Source of the DNA: Alphaproteobacteria bacterium
GTDB taxonomy: Bacteria > Pseudomonadota > Alphaproteobacteria > Caulobacterales > Hyphomonadaceae
DNA length: 64,000 nt
Direction of reading: 5' to 3'
Assembly: GCA_018830285.1 (NCBI GenBank)
Contig: JAHJSB010000015.1
Coordinates: 1 to 64,000, forward strand
Shown here: positions 43,648 through 53,219 of the stretch, piece after piece
How positions within the stretch are numbered: position 1 is the first letter of the stretch
Layout: the number at the start of each line of letters is the position of its first letter
Made by a program: the position numbers and the translations under genes
Notes under the pieces: model-generated
Seen by the model: the letters and a program-made list of their open reading frames with translations, nothing else
Told to the model about the DNA's origin: nothing
The model's database searches: none

Positions 43648-44836
43648 TCTGAGCGATCTTGAACTGCTGTCAGAGCTTGGCGTCGATACCGCGCCCGAGG
43701 TGAAGCGTGCGCTGACGCCCCGGCAGGAGCGGGTCATTGCCGGGTTCGAAGACATCCAGCGGTTTGTCGCCGAACATGGTCGCGTTCCCCAGCATGGTGA
43801 TGACCGGGACATCTTCGAGCGCCTTTATGCCGTGCGTCTGGATCAGCTGCGCAAGCAGCCGGAATGCCGGGAAATCCTGGCCGACCTCGATATGGACGGC
43901 CTGCTTGGCGGAGCGCCCAATGGTCAGGATGCGCCGACCGATCTGGCCGACGACGCCTTGCTGAGCGAGCTTGGCATTGAAGCCGATCCGGTTTCCGACA
44001 TCACCCAGCTGCGACACGTTACGTCCCGTGCGGAAAAGCGCGCCGCCGAGGAAATCGCCAACCGGGAAAGGTGCGACGATTTCGAGGCGTTCAAAGCCTT
44101 GTTCGAACAGGTGCAAAAGGATCTCAAGGACGGCCTCCGGCAGACCAAGGCCTTGGGGCAATCGGAAGTCACGCTCGCGGAAATCCAGCCCGGCAATTTT
44201 TTCATCGTTGGCGGGCAACTGGCGTATATTGCCGGATCGACCGACGCGTTCGTCACCCAATATGAGCGCAATGACCGGCGGGTCCGGGTGATCTACGATA
44301 ATGCGACGGAAGCCAGTGTGCTTTCACGCTCGTTCCAGAAAGCACTTTATCGAGACGAGACTGCGCGACGGGTGACGGAACAGAGCGCCGGGCCGCTTTT
44401 CGGAAATACAGCCGAACCGGATGATCTGGAAAGCGGAACCATCTACGTCCTGCGCAGCAAGTCGGCACATCCCTATGTCGAAGAGCATCGGCAGCTGATC
44501 CACAAGATCGGCGTGACCGGTCAGCCAGTGGCAAGCCGGATCGCAAATGCGCGGAATGACCCGACCTTCCTGCTGGCCGACGTCGACGTGGTTGCCGAGT
44601 ATCGGCTGTACAACATCAATCGGACGAAACTTGAGGGCCTGATCCATCGCGCGCTCGGTCCGGCCCGCCTCGATCTCTCCGCCGGAGATCGGTTCGGCAA
44701 GACGGTTCAGCCTCGCGAGTGGTTTCTCGTGCCCCTTGACGCCATCAATGAGCTGGTTGCCAAGATCAGCGACGGCAGTGTTACGGATTTTCATTACGAT
44801 CCGGAACAAGCGCGGTTTGTTCCAGACAACGCCTGA
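43640..44836 (+). CDS. GIY-YIG (T5orf172-like) nuclease-domain protein
   Basis: This 398-residue protein has an N-terminal ~250 residues that are acidic and helical. The GIY-YIG-like domain begins at ~267 (GTIYVLRSKSAHP) and continues with IHKIGVTGQPVASRIANARN and YNINRTKLEGLIHRALGPAR, including the Arg and Glu needed for cleavage. It overlaps the chimera by 8 nt. A methylase, a helicase and a GIY-YIG protein in this order form a recurrent restriction-like locus; here only the last gene seems intact. Confidence 0.78.
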   Translation: MADLSDLELLSELGVDTAPEVKRALTPRQERVIAGFEDIQRFVAEHGRVPQHGDDRDIFERLYAVRLDQLRKQPECREILADLDMDGLLGGAPNGQDAPTDLADDALLSELGIEADPVSDITQLRHVTSRAEKRAAEEIANRERCDDFEAFKALFEQVQKDLKDGLRQTKALGQSEVTLAEIQPGNFFIVGGQLAYIAGSTDAFVTQYERNDRRVRVIYDNATEASVLSRSFQKALYRDETARRVTEQSAGPLFGNTAEPDDLESGTIYVLRSKSAHPYVEEHRQLIHKIGVTGQPVASRIANARNDPTFLLADVDVVAEYRLYNINRTKLEGLIHRALGPARLDLSAGDRFGKTVQPREWFLVPLDAINELVAKISDGSVTDFHYDPEQARFVPDNA

Positions 44837-45036
44837 GTTCTTAGCTGGCGCTCCCGAATCGCTATTAGCGAATGTTCGATCCAGTGGTGCAATGAGCAGA
44901 AGCGCCGTGACTTTCTCACTCTACGCCAGCCTGCGCAGCCCTCAATTTGCTGTTGTCAGCGGGTGACTTGATGCCCTTTTGATCTGCCTCGTGAGCGCAG
45001 CCGTTGGTCGGTTGCCTCGCAGACAAGAGGCATTTC

Positions 45037-46020
45037 ATGAGCGTTATCCCGATCCGGTCCGAAGCTTCGTCGCGCGGCGCGCGCATGCTGCGCACCGCGC
45101 TTGGGCCTGAGATCGCTGCCTGGCTTGAAGACGCTTCGGTGATCGAAGTCATGCTCAATCCCGATGGGCGGCTCTGGATCGACCGGCTTGGCGCCGGGAT
45201 CGCCGATACGGGAAGCGGGATGTCCGCTGCCGATGGCGAGCGAATCATCCGGCTGGTCGCGCATCACGTCGGGGCTGAGGTCCATGCTGGCAACCCACGC
45301 GTTTCGGCTGAGCTTCCCGAGTGCGGGGAGCGGTTCGAGGGGCTTCTTCCTCCAGTCGTGGCTGCACCCAGTTTCGCGATCCGCAAGCCGGCCGTCGCGG
45401 TGTTCACGCTGAGCGACTACGTTGCAGCCGGGATCATGGGCCAGTGGCAGGCGGATGCGCTGGCCGAAGCGGTCATCTCGAAGAAGAACATCCTCGTCGC
45501 CGGAGGCACATCGACCGGCAAGACCACCCTCACCAACGCACTGCTGGCCGAGGTCGCGAAGACCGACGACCGCGTCGTCCTGATCGAAGACACCCGCGAG
45601 CTGCAATGCACCGCGCCCAACCTCGTATCGCTGCGCACCAAGGACGGCGTTGCGACTCTTTCCGACCTGGTGCGATCGGCGCTTCGGCTGCGGCCCGACC
45701 GCATTCCCATCGGTGAGGTGCGCGGCGCTGAAGCACTCGACCTGCTCAAGGCCTGGGGCACCGGGCATCCCGGCGGGGTCGGGACGATTCACGCCGGGTC
45801 CGCGCTGGGCACGCTGCGGCGGATGGAACAGCTGATCCAGGAAAGCGTGGTCACCGTCCCGCGCGCGCTCATTGCCGAGACCATCAATGTCATCGCCGTG
45901 CTGGTTCGCGATGGCACCGGGCGGCGCTTGTCCGAGCTAGCCGAGGTGCGCGGGCTAGATGAGCGCGGCGACTACCAGATCCTTCCCATCACCCCCCAGA
46001 CCAAAGGAGATTGTTCGTGA
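45037..46020 (+). CDS. trbB: TrbB, VirB11-type secretion ATPase (ICE-B)
   Basis: This 327-residue cytoplasmic ATPase has Walker A in [17 protein letters not shown], an Asp box (VLIEDTREL), Walker B ([15 protein letters not shown]) and a His box ([12 protein letters not shown]). The second Gly of the usual GTGSGKT is Thr (GTSTGKT), a common variant. The ATG at 45037 follows AAGAGG. The 200 bp upstream replaces the usual overlap with the CopG gene and must now supply its own promoter, because cargo block 2 intervenes. It overlaps trbC by 4 nt. Confidence 0.93.
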   Translation: MSVIPIRSEASSRGARMLRTALGPEIAAWLEDASVIEVMLNPDGRLWIDRLGAGIADTGSGMSAADGERIIRLVAHHVGAEVHAGNPRVSAELPECGERFEGLLPPVVAAPSFAIRKPAVAVFTLSDYVAAGIMGQWQADALAEAVISKKNILVAGGTSTGKTTLTNALLAEVAKTDDRVVLIEDTRELQCTAPNLVSLRTKDGVATLSDLVRSALRLRPDRIPIGEVRGAEALDLLKAWGTGHPGGVGTIHAGSALGTLRRMEQLIQESVVTVPRALIAETINVIAVLVRDGTGRRLSELAEVRGLDERGDYQILPITPQTKGDCS

Positions 46021-46349
46021 TCCAGACCCTTTCGCGTGCCCGTGCCCGCCTGTCCGCCACTTTGCTCGGCGGTTTCGTTGCACTCGCCATTGCCAGCCCC
46101 GCCCATGCGGCGGGTTCGTCGATGCCGTGGGAAGCGCCGCTCCAGTCGATCCTCGAATCCATCCAGGGACCGGTCGCCAAGATCGTCGCGGTGATGATCA
46201 TCATCGCCACCGGCCTCGCGCTCGCCTTCGGCGACACCTCGGGCGGCGCGCGGCGGATGATCCAGATCGTGTTCGGTCTGTCGATCGCCTTCGCCGCCTC
46301 GTCCTTCTTCCTGTCGTTCTTCTCGTTCGGCGGCGGGGCGCTGGTCTGA
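46017..46349 (+). CDS. trbC: TrbC, VirB2-type pilin (ICE-B)
   Basis: This 110-residue pilin precursor has a GTG start at 46017, chosen because AGGAG lies 7 bp upstream; the TTG at 46011 is too close to it. The signal peptide ends near PAHAAGSS. The hydrophobic segments are VAVMIIIATGLALAF and GLSIAFAASSFFLSFF. The mature sequence is nearly the same as the element A pilin around MPWE.PLQSILESI.GPVAKI, so the two pilins may be interchangeable. Confidence 0.9.
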   Translation: MIQTLSRARARLSATLLGGFVALAIASPAHAAGSSMPWEAPLQSILESIQGPVAKIVAVMIIIATGLALAFGDTSGGARRMIQIVFGLSIAFAASSFFLSFFSFGGGALV

Positions 46350-46624
46350 TGGAAACCGCGCCGCCCGAAGCTGTTCCGGGATACGTGGTGCCTGTTCACC
46401 GCGCGCTGACCGAGCATATCCTGCTCGGCGGCGCACCTCGCGGGCTCGCGATTGCCAATGCGACGCTGGCCGCCGCGATCGGGCTTGGCCTGCGCCTGTG
46501 GATCGCGGGCGTTGTGATCTTCTTGGCTGGCCACATGGTGTCGATCTGGGCGGCGCGGCGCGATCCCCAATTCGTCGATGTCGCGCGGCGGCATCTGCGC
46601 TTCCCGTCATATCTGAGGGTCTAG
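46349..46624 (+). CDS. trbD: TrbD, VirB3-type inner-membrane protein (ICE-B)
   Basis: This 91-residue protein has the motif VPVHRALTEHILLGGAPRG, two membrane segments (IANATLAAAIGLGLRLWIAG and VVIFLAGHMVSIW) and AARRDPQFVDVARRHLR. The start shares a base with the trbC stop. It works with TrbE at the channel base. Confidence 0.9.
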   Translation: METAPPEAVPGYVVPVHRALTEHILLGGAPRGLAIANATLAAAIGLGLRLWIAGVVIFLAGHMVSIWAARRDPQFVDVARRHLRFPSYLRV

Positions 46625-46627
46625 GCC

Positions 46628-49084
46628 ATGCTGTCGCTTCGCGAATATCGCAACAAGGCCGATCGCCTCGCGGACTTCCTGCCCTGGGCAGCGCTGGTTG
46701 CACCCGGCGTCGTGCTCAACAAGGACGGCAGCTTCCAGCGCAGCGCGCGCTTTCGCGGACCGGATCTCGATAGCGCAACGCCCGCCGAGCTGATCGCGAC
46801 CACCGCGCGGCTCAACAGCGCGCTACGGCGGCTGGGCTCGGGCTGGGCGATCTTCTTCGAGGCGGTGCGCCGTCCGGCACAGGACTATCCCGAAAGCGCA
46901 TTTCCCGATCCGGCTTCGGCGCTGGTCGAGCGCGAACGCGCGGCGCAGTTCGCCGAGGAAGGCGCGCATTTCGAGAGCGGCTATTACCTGACGCTGCTGT
47001 GGATGCCGCCTGCCGAGGACGCCGCACGCGCCGAAAGCTGGCTCTATGAAGGCAAGGCCGAGAAGGGGATCAACCCCAAGGAATTGATGGGCGCCTTCAT
47101 CGACCGCACCGAACGCCTGTTGCGGCTGATCGAAGGCTTCGTGCCCGAGGTTGCCTGGCTCGATGACAGCGAGACACTGACCTACCTGCACAGCTGCATC
47201 TCGACCCGACGCCATCGCGTCCGTGTCCCCGAAAACCCGATGCACCTCGACGCGCTGCTCGCCGACGAGCCGGTGACCGGCGGGCTCGAACCGCGTCTGG
47301 GCCGCGCCCATCTGCGCACGCTTACCGTGATCGGGTTTCCGAGCATGACCTTTCCGGGTCTGCTCGACGAGCTCAACCGGCTCGCCTTCGCCTATCGCTG
47401 GTCGACGCGCGCGATCATGCTCGACAAGACCGATGCGACCAAGCTGCTTGGCAAGATCCGGCGGCAATGGTTCGCCAAGCGCAAATCGGTCGCGGCGATC
47501 CTCAAGGAGGTGATGACCAACGAGGCTTCGACGCTGCTCGACAACGACGCCTCGAACAAGGCCGCCGATGCCGATGCGGCGCTGCAGGAGCTTGGTGCCG
47601 ATCATGTCGGCCAGGCTTATGTCACCGCCACCGTCACCGTGTGGGACGAGGATGCGGCGCTTGCGGACGAGAAGCTGCGACTGGTCGAAAAGGTGATCCA
47701 GGGCCGCGACTTCACCGTGATCGTCGAGGGCATGAACGCGGTCGAGGCCTGGCTCGGCTCGCTCCCCGGCCACGTCTACGCCAATGTCCGCACGCCCCCG
47801 ATTTCCACGCTCAACTTGGCCCACATGATCCCCCTCTCAGCCGTGTGGGCCGGGCCGGAACGGGACGAGCATTTGAGTGCCCCTCCGCTGTTCTATGCGC
47901 GGACCGAAGGTTCGACCCCGTTCCGGTTTTCGCTCCATGTCGGCGACGTCGGCCATACGCTGATCGTCGGGCCGACCGGGGCGGGCAAGTCGGTGCTGTT
48001 GGCGCTGATGGCGTTGCAGTTCCGGCGCTACGAGCGGAGCCAAGTCTTCGCCTTCGACTTCGGCGGGTCGATCCGGGCGGCCGCGCTCGCCTGCGGTGGT
48101 GACTGGCAGGATTTGGGAACCAGCCTGGCCGGTGACGGTGTGGGCGCAGTGCTGTTGCAGCCGCTGGCGCGGATCAATGAACCGGCAGAGCGCAACTGGG
48201 CTGCGGAATGGTTGCAGGCGATCCTCAGCTCCGAAGGCTTGACGGTCGATCCGGTCACCAAGGAGCATCTCTGGTCAGCACTGACCTCGCTCGCCACCGC
48301 CCCGATTCCCGAACGCACGCTGACCGGCCTGGCCGTTCTACTCCAGTCACAAGTGCTGAAGCAGGCGCTCGCGCCCTATTGCATCGGCGGGCCGTTCGGA
48401 CGGCTGCTCGATGCCGAGAGCGAACATCTCGGCGAAACCAGCTTTCAGGCCTTCGAGACCGGAGGGCTGACCGGCTCGGCGGCGGCACCCGCCGTGCTCT
48501 CCTACCTGTTCCACCGCATCGAGGGACGGCTCGACGGCTCACCGACGATGATCATCATCGACGAGGGCTGGCTCGTGCTCGACAGCCCGGCCTTCGCCGC
48601 GCAGCTGCGCGAATGGCTCAAGACACTGCGCAAGAAGAATGCGAGCGTCGTGTTTGCAACGCAAAGCCTTGCCGACATCGAAAGCTCGGCGATCGCGCCC
48701 GCCATCATCGAAAGCTGCCCGACCCGCATCTTTCTGCCCAACGAGCGCGCGGTCGAACCGCAGATCTTGAGCATCTACCGCCGCTTCGGGCTCAACGACC
48801 GGCAGATCGAGATCGTCGCGCGGGCCACACCCAAGCGCGACTATTACTGCCAATCGGCGCGCGGCAACCGGCTGTTCGAGCTGGGCCTGGGCGAAGTCGC
48901 ACTCGCCTACACTGCTACGTCATCGAAGACCGACCAGCTGGCGATTGCCGAACTGACCGAGGCGCATGGCACGGCAAGCTTCGCCGCCGCCTGGCTGCGC
49001 CATCGCGGCCTCGACTGGGCCGCCGACATGCTTCCCTCCCCTGATCCCGTTCCCCCCGCCCAAAAGGGCCAACCCAAGGAGTAA
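46628..49084 (+). CDS. trbE: TrbE, VirB4-type secretion ATPase (ICE-B)
   Basis: This 818-residue protein has a VirB4 N-terminal domain (LSLREYRNKADRLADFLPW) and a C-terminal ATPase with Walker A (VGPTGAGKSVLLALMALQF) at ~446 and Walker B (MIIIDEGWLVLDSP) at ~640. The motif VFATQSLADIESSAIAPAI and the C-terminal CQSARGNRLFELGLG block are typical. It begins 3 bp after trbD and ends 4 bp before trbJ. Confidence 0.94.
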   Translation: MLSLREYRNKADRLADFLPWAALVAPGVVLNKDGSFQRSARFRGPDLDSATPAELIATTARLNSALRRLGSGWAIFFEAVRRPAQDYPESAFPDPASALVERERAAQFAEEGAHFESGYYLTLLWMPPAEDAARAESWLYEGKAEKGINPKELMGAFIDRTERLLRLIEGFVPEVAWLDDSETLTYLHSCISTRRHRVRVPENPMHLDALLADEPVTGGLEPRLGRAHLRTLTVIGFPSMTFPGLLDELNRLAFAYRWSTRAIMLDKTDATKLLGKIRRQWFAKRKSVAAILKEVMTNEASTLLDNDASNKAADADAALQELGADHVGQAYVTATVTVWDEDAALADEKLRLVEKVIQGRDFTVIVEGMNAVEAWLGSLPGHVYANVRTPPISTLNLAHMIPLSAVWAGPERDEHLSAPPLFYARTEGSTPFRFSLHVGDVGHTLIVGPTGAGKSVLLALMALQFRRYERSQVFAFDFGGSIRAAALACGGDWQDLGTSLAGDGVGAVLLQPLARINEPAERNWAAEWLQAILSSEGLTVDPVTKEHLWSALTSLATAPIPERTLTGLAVLLQSQVLKQALAPYCIGGPFGRLLDAESEHLGETSFQAFETGGLTGSAAAPAVLSYLFHRIEGRLDGSPTMIIIDEGWLVLDSPAFAAQLREWLKTLRKKNASVVFATQSLADIESSAIAPAIIESCPTRIFLPNERAVEPQILSIYRRFGLNDRQIEIVARATPKRDYYCQSARGNRLFELGLGEVALAYTATSSKTDQLAIAELTEAHGTASFAAAWLRHRGLDWAADMLPSPDPVPPAQKGQPKE

Positions 49085-49088
49085 TGCC

Positions 49089-49862
49089 ATGAAGTCGAGT
49101 CTCAAAAAGTCTTTGGGCATCCGCCAGATGCTCGCCGCCGGTGCAACTGTGCTGTCGATGACGATCACTGCGATCGTCCCCGCGCCGGCCTATGCCCAGT
49201 TTGGCGGGATCGTTTACGATCCCTCGAACTATTCGCAGAACATCCTGACCGCGGCCCGCACGCTCGAGCAGATCAACAACCAGATCCGCCAGCTGCAGAA
49301 CCAGGCAACGTCGCTGATCAACGAGGCGCGCAACCTCACCAGCCTGCCACTCACCGTGCTTCAGCCGCTCCAGCAGCAGATCCGTCAGACCCAGCAGTTG
49401 CTCGCACAGGCGCAGCGGATGGCCTACGATGTCCAGCAAATCCAAACCGAGTTCGCGCGGCAGTACAAGTCGATCGACCTCACCGCTTCACAGCGCAGCC
49501 TGGTCGAGGGCGCGGAAAGCCGCTGGCAGAATAGCGTCGCCGCGTTCGAGGATGCGCTGAAGGTTCAAGCCGGTGCAGTCAGCAACATCGAAGGTGCGCG
49601 CACGGCGGTGCAGAGCCTCGTCACCGCGAGCCAGTCGGCGACCGGTGCACTGCAGGCAGCGCAAGCCGGCAACCAGCTGCTCGCACTCCAGGCGCAGCAG
49701 CTCGCCGACCTGACCGCGACCGTCGCCAGCCTCGGCCGCGCCCAGTCGCTCGATGCCGCCAATGCGGCTGCGGCCAAGGCGCAGGCGCGTGAACAGCTGC
49801 GGCGCTTCCTCGCTCCGGGACGCGGTTACGTCCCCACCACCGCCCAGATGTTCCGGAACTGA
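49089..49862 (+). CDS. trbJ: TrbJ, VirB5-type minor pilus protein (ICE-B)
   Basis: This 257-residue secreted protein has a signal peptide ending near PAPAYAQ. It then shows DPSNYSQNILTAARTLEQIN and long Gln-rich helices, with the conserved ALQAAQAGNQLLALQAQQLA stretch. AAGGAG precedes the ATG. It shares the start of the mature protein with element A TrbJ but diverges in the middle, as expected for an exposed pilus-tip protein. Confidence 0.9.
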   Translation: MKSSLKKSLGIRQMLAAGATVLSMTITAIVPAPAYAQFGGIVYDPSNYSQNILTAARTLEQINNQIRQLQNQATSLINEARNLTSLPLTVLQPLQQQIRQTQQLLAQAQRMAYDVQQIQTEFARQYKSIDLTASQRSLVEGAESRWQNSVAAFEDALKVQAGAVSNIEGARTAVQSLVTASQSATGALQAAQAGNQLLALQAQQLADLTATVASLGRAQSLDAANAAAAKAQAREQLRRFLAPGRGYVPTTAQMFRN

Positions 49863-49866
49863 GGCG

Positions 49867-50193
49867 ATGGACACCAAGCTCTTCGCGCGGATCGGAGCCG
49901 GGGCGTTCGTCGCCATCGCGCTGACCATGTCCGTGCTTCAGCTGCGCGAAGAGCGCCCGGCGGCCCTGCCCGAGGTGATCACCGTCTGGGAACCGGACGG
50001 CGATCCACTGCCCGGCCAGCTGCGCGCCTGTTCAGCGATGGGCGAGCTGGCGCTGTCCTCGCCCGACTGCCGCGCGGCCTGGGCCGAGAAGCGACGGCGG
50101 TTTCTGGGTGTGGAGGGCGACGCCAGCGAGCCCGCCGTCGATGCGGCCGTGCCGCCGTCAGTGACCGAACCCCAACCAGCAAAGGGCCTCTGA
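49867..50193 (+). CDS. trbK: TrbK-like protein (TrbK-alt), putative entry exclusion
   Basis: This 108-residue protein has one N-terminal membrane segment (IGAGAFVAIALTMSVLQL) and a periplasmic part with two Cys residues (RACSAMGELALSSPDCRAAW). The end WAEKRRRFL is typical of the TrbK-alt group found between trbJ and trbL. In RP4, TrbK blocks entry of a like plasmid; the same role is inferred here. Element A lacks a counterpart, which may let the two systems coexist. Confidence 0.75.
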   Translation: MDTKLFARIGAGAFVAIALTMSVLQLREERPAALPEVITVWEPDGDPLPGQLRACSAMGELALSSPDCRAAWAEKRRRFLGVEGDASEPAVDAAVPPSVTEPQPAKGL

Positions 50194-50194
50194 C

Positions 50195-51511
50195 ATGGGT
50201 GGCACCGGCGTCGTCGACCGCTTCCTCGACATCTTCTCGCGCTACATCGACAGCGGGTTCGGGCTGCTCTCGGGCGAGGTTGCGTTCATCGCGACCACCC
50301 TGATCGTGATCGACGTGACGCTGGCCGCGCTGTTCTGGTCCTGGGGCGAGGCGGACGACGTGCTCGCACGGCTCGTCAAGAAGACGCTGTTCGTCGGAAT
50401 CTTCGCCTACATCATCGGCAATTGGAACAACCTCGCGCGCATCGTCTTCGAGAGCTTCGCAGGCCTTGGCCTCAAAGCCAGCGGCACCGGCTTCACCGCT
50501 GCCGAACTGCTGCAACCGGGCCGGGTCGCGCAAGTCGGACTTGATGCGGCGCAACCCATGCTCACGGCGATCTCCGACCTGATGGGCTTCGTCAGCTTCT
50601 TCGAAAACTTCCTGCAGATCGTCATCCTGCTTGTCGCGTGGGCGATTGTCATCATCGCCTTCTTCATCCTGTCGATCCAGCTGTTCATCACCCTGATCGA
50701 GTTCAAGCTGACCACGCTCTGCGGCTTCGTGCTCATCCCGTTCGGGCTGTTCGGCAAGACTGCGTTCATGGCCGAACGGGTGCTGGGCAATGTCGTGTCG
50801 AGCGGCATCAAGGTGCTGGTGCTCGCGGTGATCGTTGGCATCGGATCGACCATCTTCTCCGAGTTCACGAGCGCCATCACTGGCGAGCCGACCATCGAAG
50901 ACGCACTGTCGATCATGCTTGCAAGCCTTGCGCTGCTTGGCCTTGGCATTTTCGGTCCCGGCATTGCCAACGGCATCGTCTCGGGCGGGCCGCAGCTGGG
51001 CGCAGGTGCCGCCGCCGGAACCGCACTGCTTGCTGGCGGTGCTGCAGCCGGAGCCGTTGCCGGCGCGCGGATGGCAGGTGGTGCGGTCGCCAGTGCCGCT
51101 TCCAACGTCGCACACGGCACATCGCGCGCGGCGGGCGGTGCCACCATGGCCTATGCTCTGGGTTCAGCCGGCAAGTCGGGCGCGGCCGCGGTTGGCTCAG
51201 GCATGGCCGCGGTCGGCGATGCCGCCGTAGGCGCTGCGACCTCGCCGCTGCGCAAGGCAGGCGACGGCATGAAACAATCGTTCCGCGAAGGCAGCCGCGC
51301 CGCAATCACCAACACCGGCGGCACGATAACCCCCGGACCCAATACGCCGCCCAAGCCGCCTGCCGATGCCGGCCAAGGCCAGCCCGCCTGGGCCAAGGCG
51401 ATGAAGGACCGGCAGACCATTGCGCACGGCGCGACCATCGCCGCCCACACGCTCAAGTCTGGTGACAGCCATGGCGGCGGGGCTTCCATCGACGTTAGCG
51501 AAAAGGACTGA
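50195..51511 (+). CDS. trbL: TrbL, VirB6-type polytopic channel protein (ICE-B)
   Basis: This 438-residue protein has FSRYIDSGFGLLSGEVAFI at the N-terminus, about six membrane segments up to ~270, then a Gly/Ala-rich tail with PGPNTPPKPPADAGQGQPAW. Family blocks include SIQLFITLIEFKLTTLCGFV and VVSSGIKVLVLAVIVGIGST. The start is 1 bp after trbK. Confidence 0.93.
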   Translation: MGGTGVVDRFLDIFSRYIDSGFGLLSGEVAFIATTLIVIDVTLAALFWSWGEADDVLARLVKKTLFVGIFAYIIGNWNNLARIVFESFAGLGLKASGTGFTAAELLQPGRVAQVGLDAAQPMLTAISDLMGFVSFFENFLQIVILLVAWAIVIIAFFILSIQLFITLIEFKLTTLCGFVLIPFGLFGKTAFMAERVLGNVVSSGIKVLVLAVIVGIGSTIFSEFTSAITGEPTIEDALSIMLASLALLGLGIFGPGIANGIVSGGPQLGAGAAAGTALLAGGAAAGAVAGARMAGGAVASAASNVAHGTSRAAGGATMAYALGSAGKSGAAAVGSGMAAVGDAAVGAATSPLRKAGDGMKQSFREGSRAAITNTGGTITPGPNTPPKPPADAGQGQPAWAKAMKDRQTIAHGATIAAHTLKSGDSHGGGASIDVSEKD

Positions 51512-51516
51512 TTGCC

Positions 51517-52200
51517 ATGTTCCGACGACCCTCGATCCGCTACGGCAAAACCCCCGAACCCGAAACGCCCTACCAGCGCGCGAGCCAAGTCTGGGATGAC
51601 CGCATCGGTTCGGCCCGTGTTCAGGCGCGCAGCTGGCGGCTTGCCTTCTTCGGTGCGCTCGGCCTTGCGACTTGCCTCACCGCTGGGATTATCTGGCAAG
51701 GGGCGCGTGGTTCGATCATTCCCTGGGTGGTTCAGGTCGACAAGTTGGGTGAAGCGCAGGCAGTCGCACCTGCCGATGTCGGTTATAGCCCTTCCGACCC
51801 GCAGGTGGCGTTTCATCTGGCGCGGTTCATCGAGCAGGTCCGCAGCGTTCCCGACGATCCGATCATCGTCCGCCAGAACTGGCTGCGTGCCTATGACTTC
51901 GCCACCGACAAGGGCGCGCTCGCGCTCAACGACTATGCCCGAACCAACGATCCGTTTGCTCTGATAGGACGGGAGCAAGTCGGGGTCGACGTGACCAGCG
52001 TGATCCGCGCGTCGCCAACCAGTTTCCGTGTCGCTTGGGTCGAACGGCGCTACCGCGACGGTAGCCTCGCTGAAACGAGCCGCTGGACGGCGATCCTGAC
52101 CATTGTCGTCCAGACACCCCGCACCCCCGATGCCCTGCGCAAGAACCCGCTCGGCATCTTCGTCAACGCCATCAACTGGTCGAAGGAACTCGGATCATGA
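51517..52200 (+). CDS. trbF: TrbF, VirB8-type channel protein (ICE-B)
   Basis: This 227-residue protein has ETPYQRASQAWDDRIGSAR in the cytoplasmic part, a membrane segment (FFGALGLATCLTAGIIW), and then a periplasmic domain with VRQNWLRAYDFAT, LNDYARTNDPFAL and NPLGIFVNAINWSKEL. It overlaps trbG by 4 nt. Confidence 0.93.
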   Translation: MFRRPSIRYGKTPEPETPYQRASQVWDDRIGSARVQARSWRLAFFGALGLATCLTAGIIWQGARGSIIPWVVQVDKLGEAQAVAPADVGYSPSDPQVAFHLARFIEQVRSVPDDPIIVRQNWLRAYDFATDKGALALNDYARTNDPFALIGREQVGVDVTSVIRASPTSFRVAWVERRYRDGSLAETSRWTAILTIVVQTPRTPDALRKNPLGIFVNAINWSKELGS

Positions 52201-53219
52201 TCAGCAAATTTACAGCGGCAAACCGCCGCCTCGCCGTCGCCTTGCTCGCCGCGAGCACCGCGCTTGCTTCCCCCACGCAGGCCCAAACACAAGCCACGCA
52301 CCAGCCTGCTGCGCCTGCGATTTCCAACGAGACATCGCAGGCGTTCAATTCCAAGCCTGCGGTCGTTGTGATCCCCGTGCCGCTTCCGCTTCCCGGCCAG
52401 CTCAAACAGTTTCCGCAGCGAACCCCTCCCTACGCTGCGGGCCGCTCCCGCCCGTCCTTGCCCCGGGACCGGGTGGCAGCGGCGATGGATGCCGCTCGGG
52501 TTCAGCCCGAACGGACCGGGTTCGTGAATGCAATCCAGCAATACCCCTATGCCGACGGCGCGCTCTACCAGGTCTATGCCAAGCCCGGTCAGGTGACTGA
52601 CATCGCGCTGCAGGAGGGCGAGCAGCTGGTCGGCTCGGGACCGGTAGCATCCGGCGATACCGTGCGCTGGATGATCGGAGACACGGTGAGCGGTGTCGGA
52701 GCGACGTCGCGTGTCCATATTCTGGTGAAGCCGGTTCGGCCTGACATCACAACCAACCTTGTCATCAATACCGACCGGCGGACCTACCATCTCGAACTGC
52801 GCGCTAATCCCAGCGTCTATATGGCTTCGGTCTCCTGGACCTATCCGCAGGACGAGCTGATCGCGCTGCGCCAGACGCGCGCGGCTGCCGATCGTGCCGC
52901 CCCGGTGGCGGCGGGGATGGACCTTTCCAGCCTCAACTTCCGCTACGCGATCGATGGCGACCGGCCCGACTGGCGGCCGCTGCGCGCGTTCGATGATGGG
53001 ACACGGGTGTTCGTGGAGTTTCCCGAAAGCGTCGCCCAAGGCGAATTGCCGCCTTTGTTCGTCATTGGTCCCAAGGGCGAGGCCGAGCTGGTCAACTACC
53101 GCGTCTCGGGTCGCTACATGATCGTCGACCGGCTTTTCGCCCAAGCCGAGCTGCGGCTCGGTGGGCGCAAGGGTCAGGACAAGGTCCGGATCATTGCCAA
53201 TCGTCGGGGGCGGTCATGA
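52197..53219 (+). CDS. trbG: TrbG, VirB9-type outer-membrane core protein (ICE-B)
   Basis: This 340-residue protein has an ordinary signal peptide ending near SPTQAQT, with no lipobox Cys, unlike the element A copy. Family blocks are VNAIQQYPYADGALYQVYA, VTDIALQEGEQLVGS, HILVKPVRPDITTNLVI and LVNYRVSGRYMIVDRLFAQA. It overlaps trbF and trbI by 4 nt. Confidence 0.93.
   Translation: MISKFTAANRRLAVALLAASTALASPTQAQTQATHQPAAPAISNETSQAFNSKPAVVVIPVPLPLPGQLKQFPQRTPPYAAGRSRPSLPRDRVAAAMDAARVQPERTGFVNAIQQYPYADGALYQVYAKPGQVTDIALQEGEQLVGSGPVASGDTVRWMIGDTVSGVGATSRVHILVKPVRPDITTNLVINTDRRTYHLELRANPSVYMASVSWTYPQDELIALRQTRAAADRAAPVAAGMDLSSLNFRYAIDGDRPDWRPLRAFDDGTRVFVEFPESVAQGELPPLFVIGPKGEAELVNYRVSGRYMIVDRLFAQAELRLGGRKGQDKVRIIANRRGRS

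Noticed and set aside
41728-43812. 694-codon open frame on the minus strand
   Set aside because: It is the exact antisense of the chimera gene, a GC-rich shadow frame with low-complexity composition; the plus strand has clear domains.
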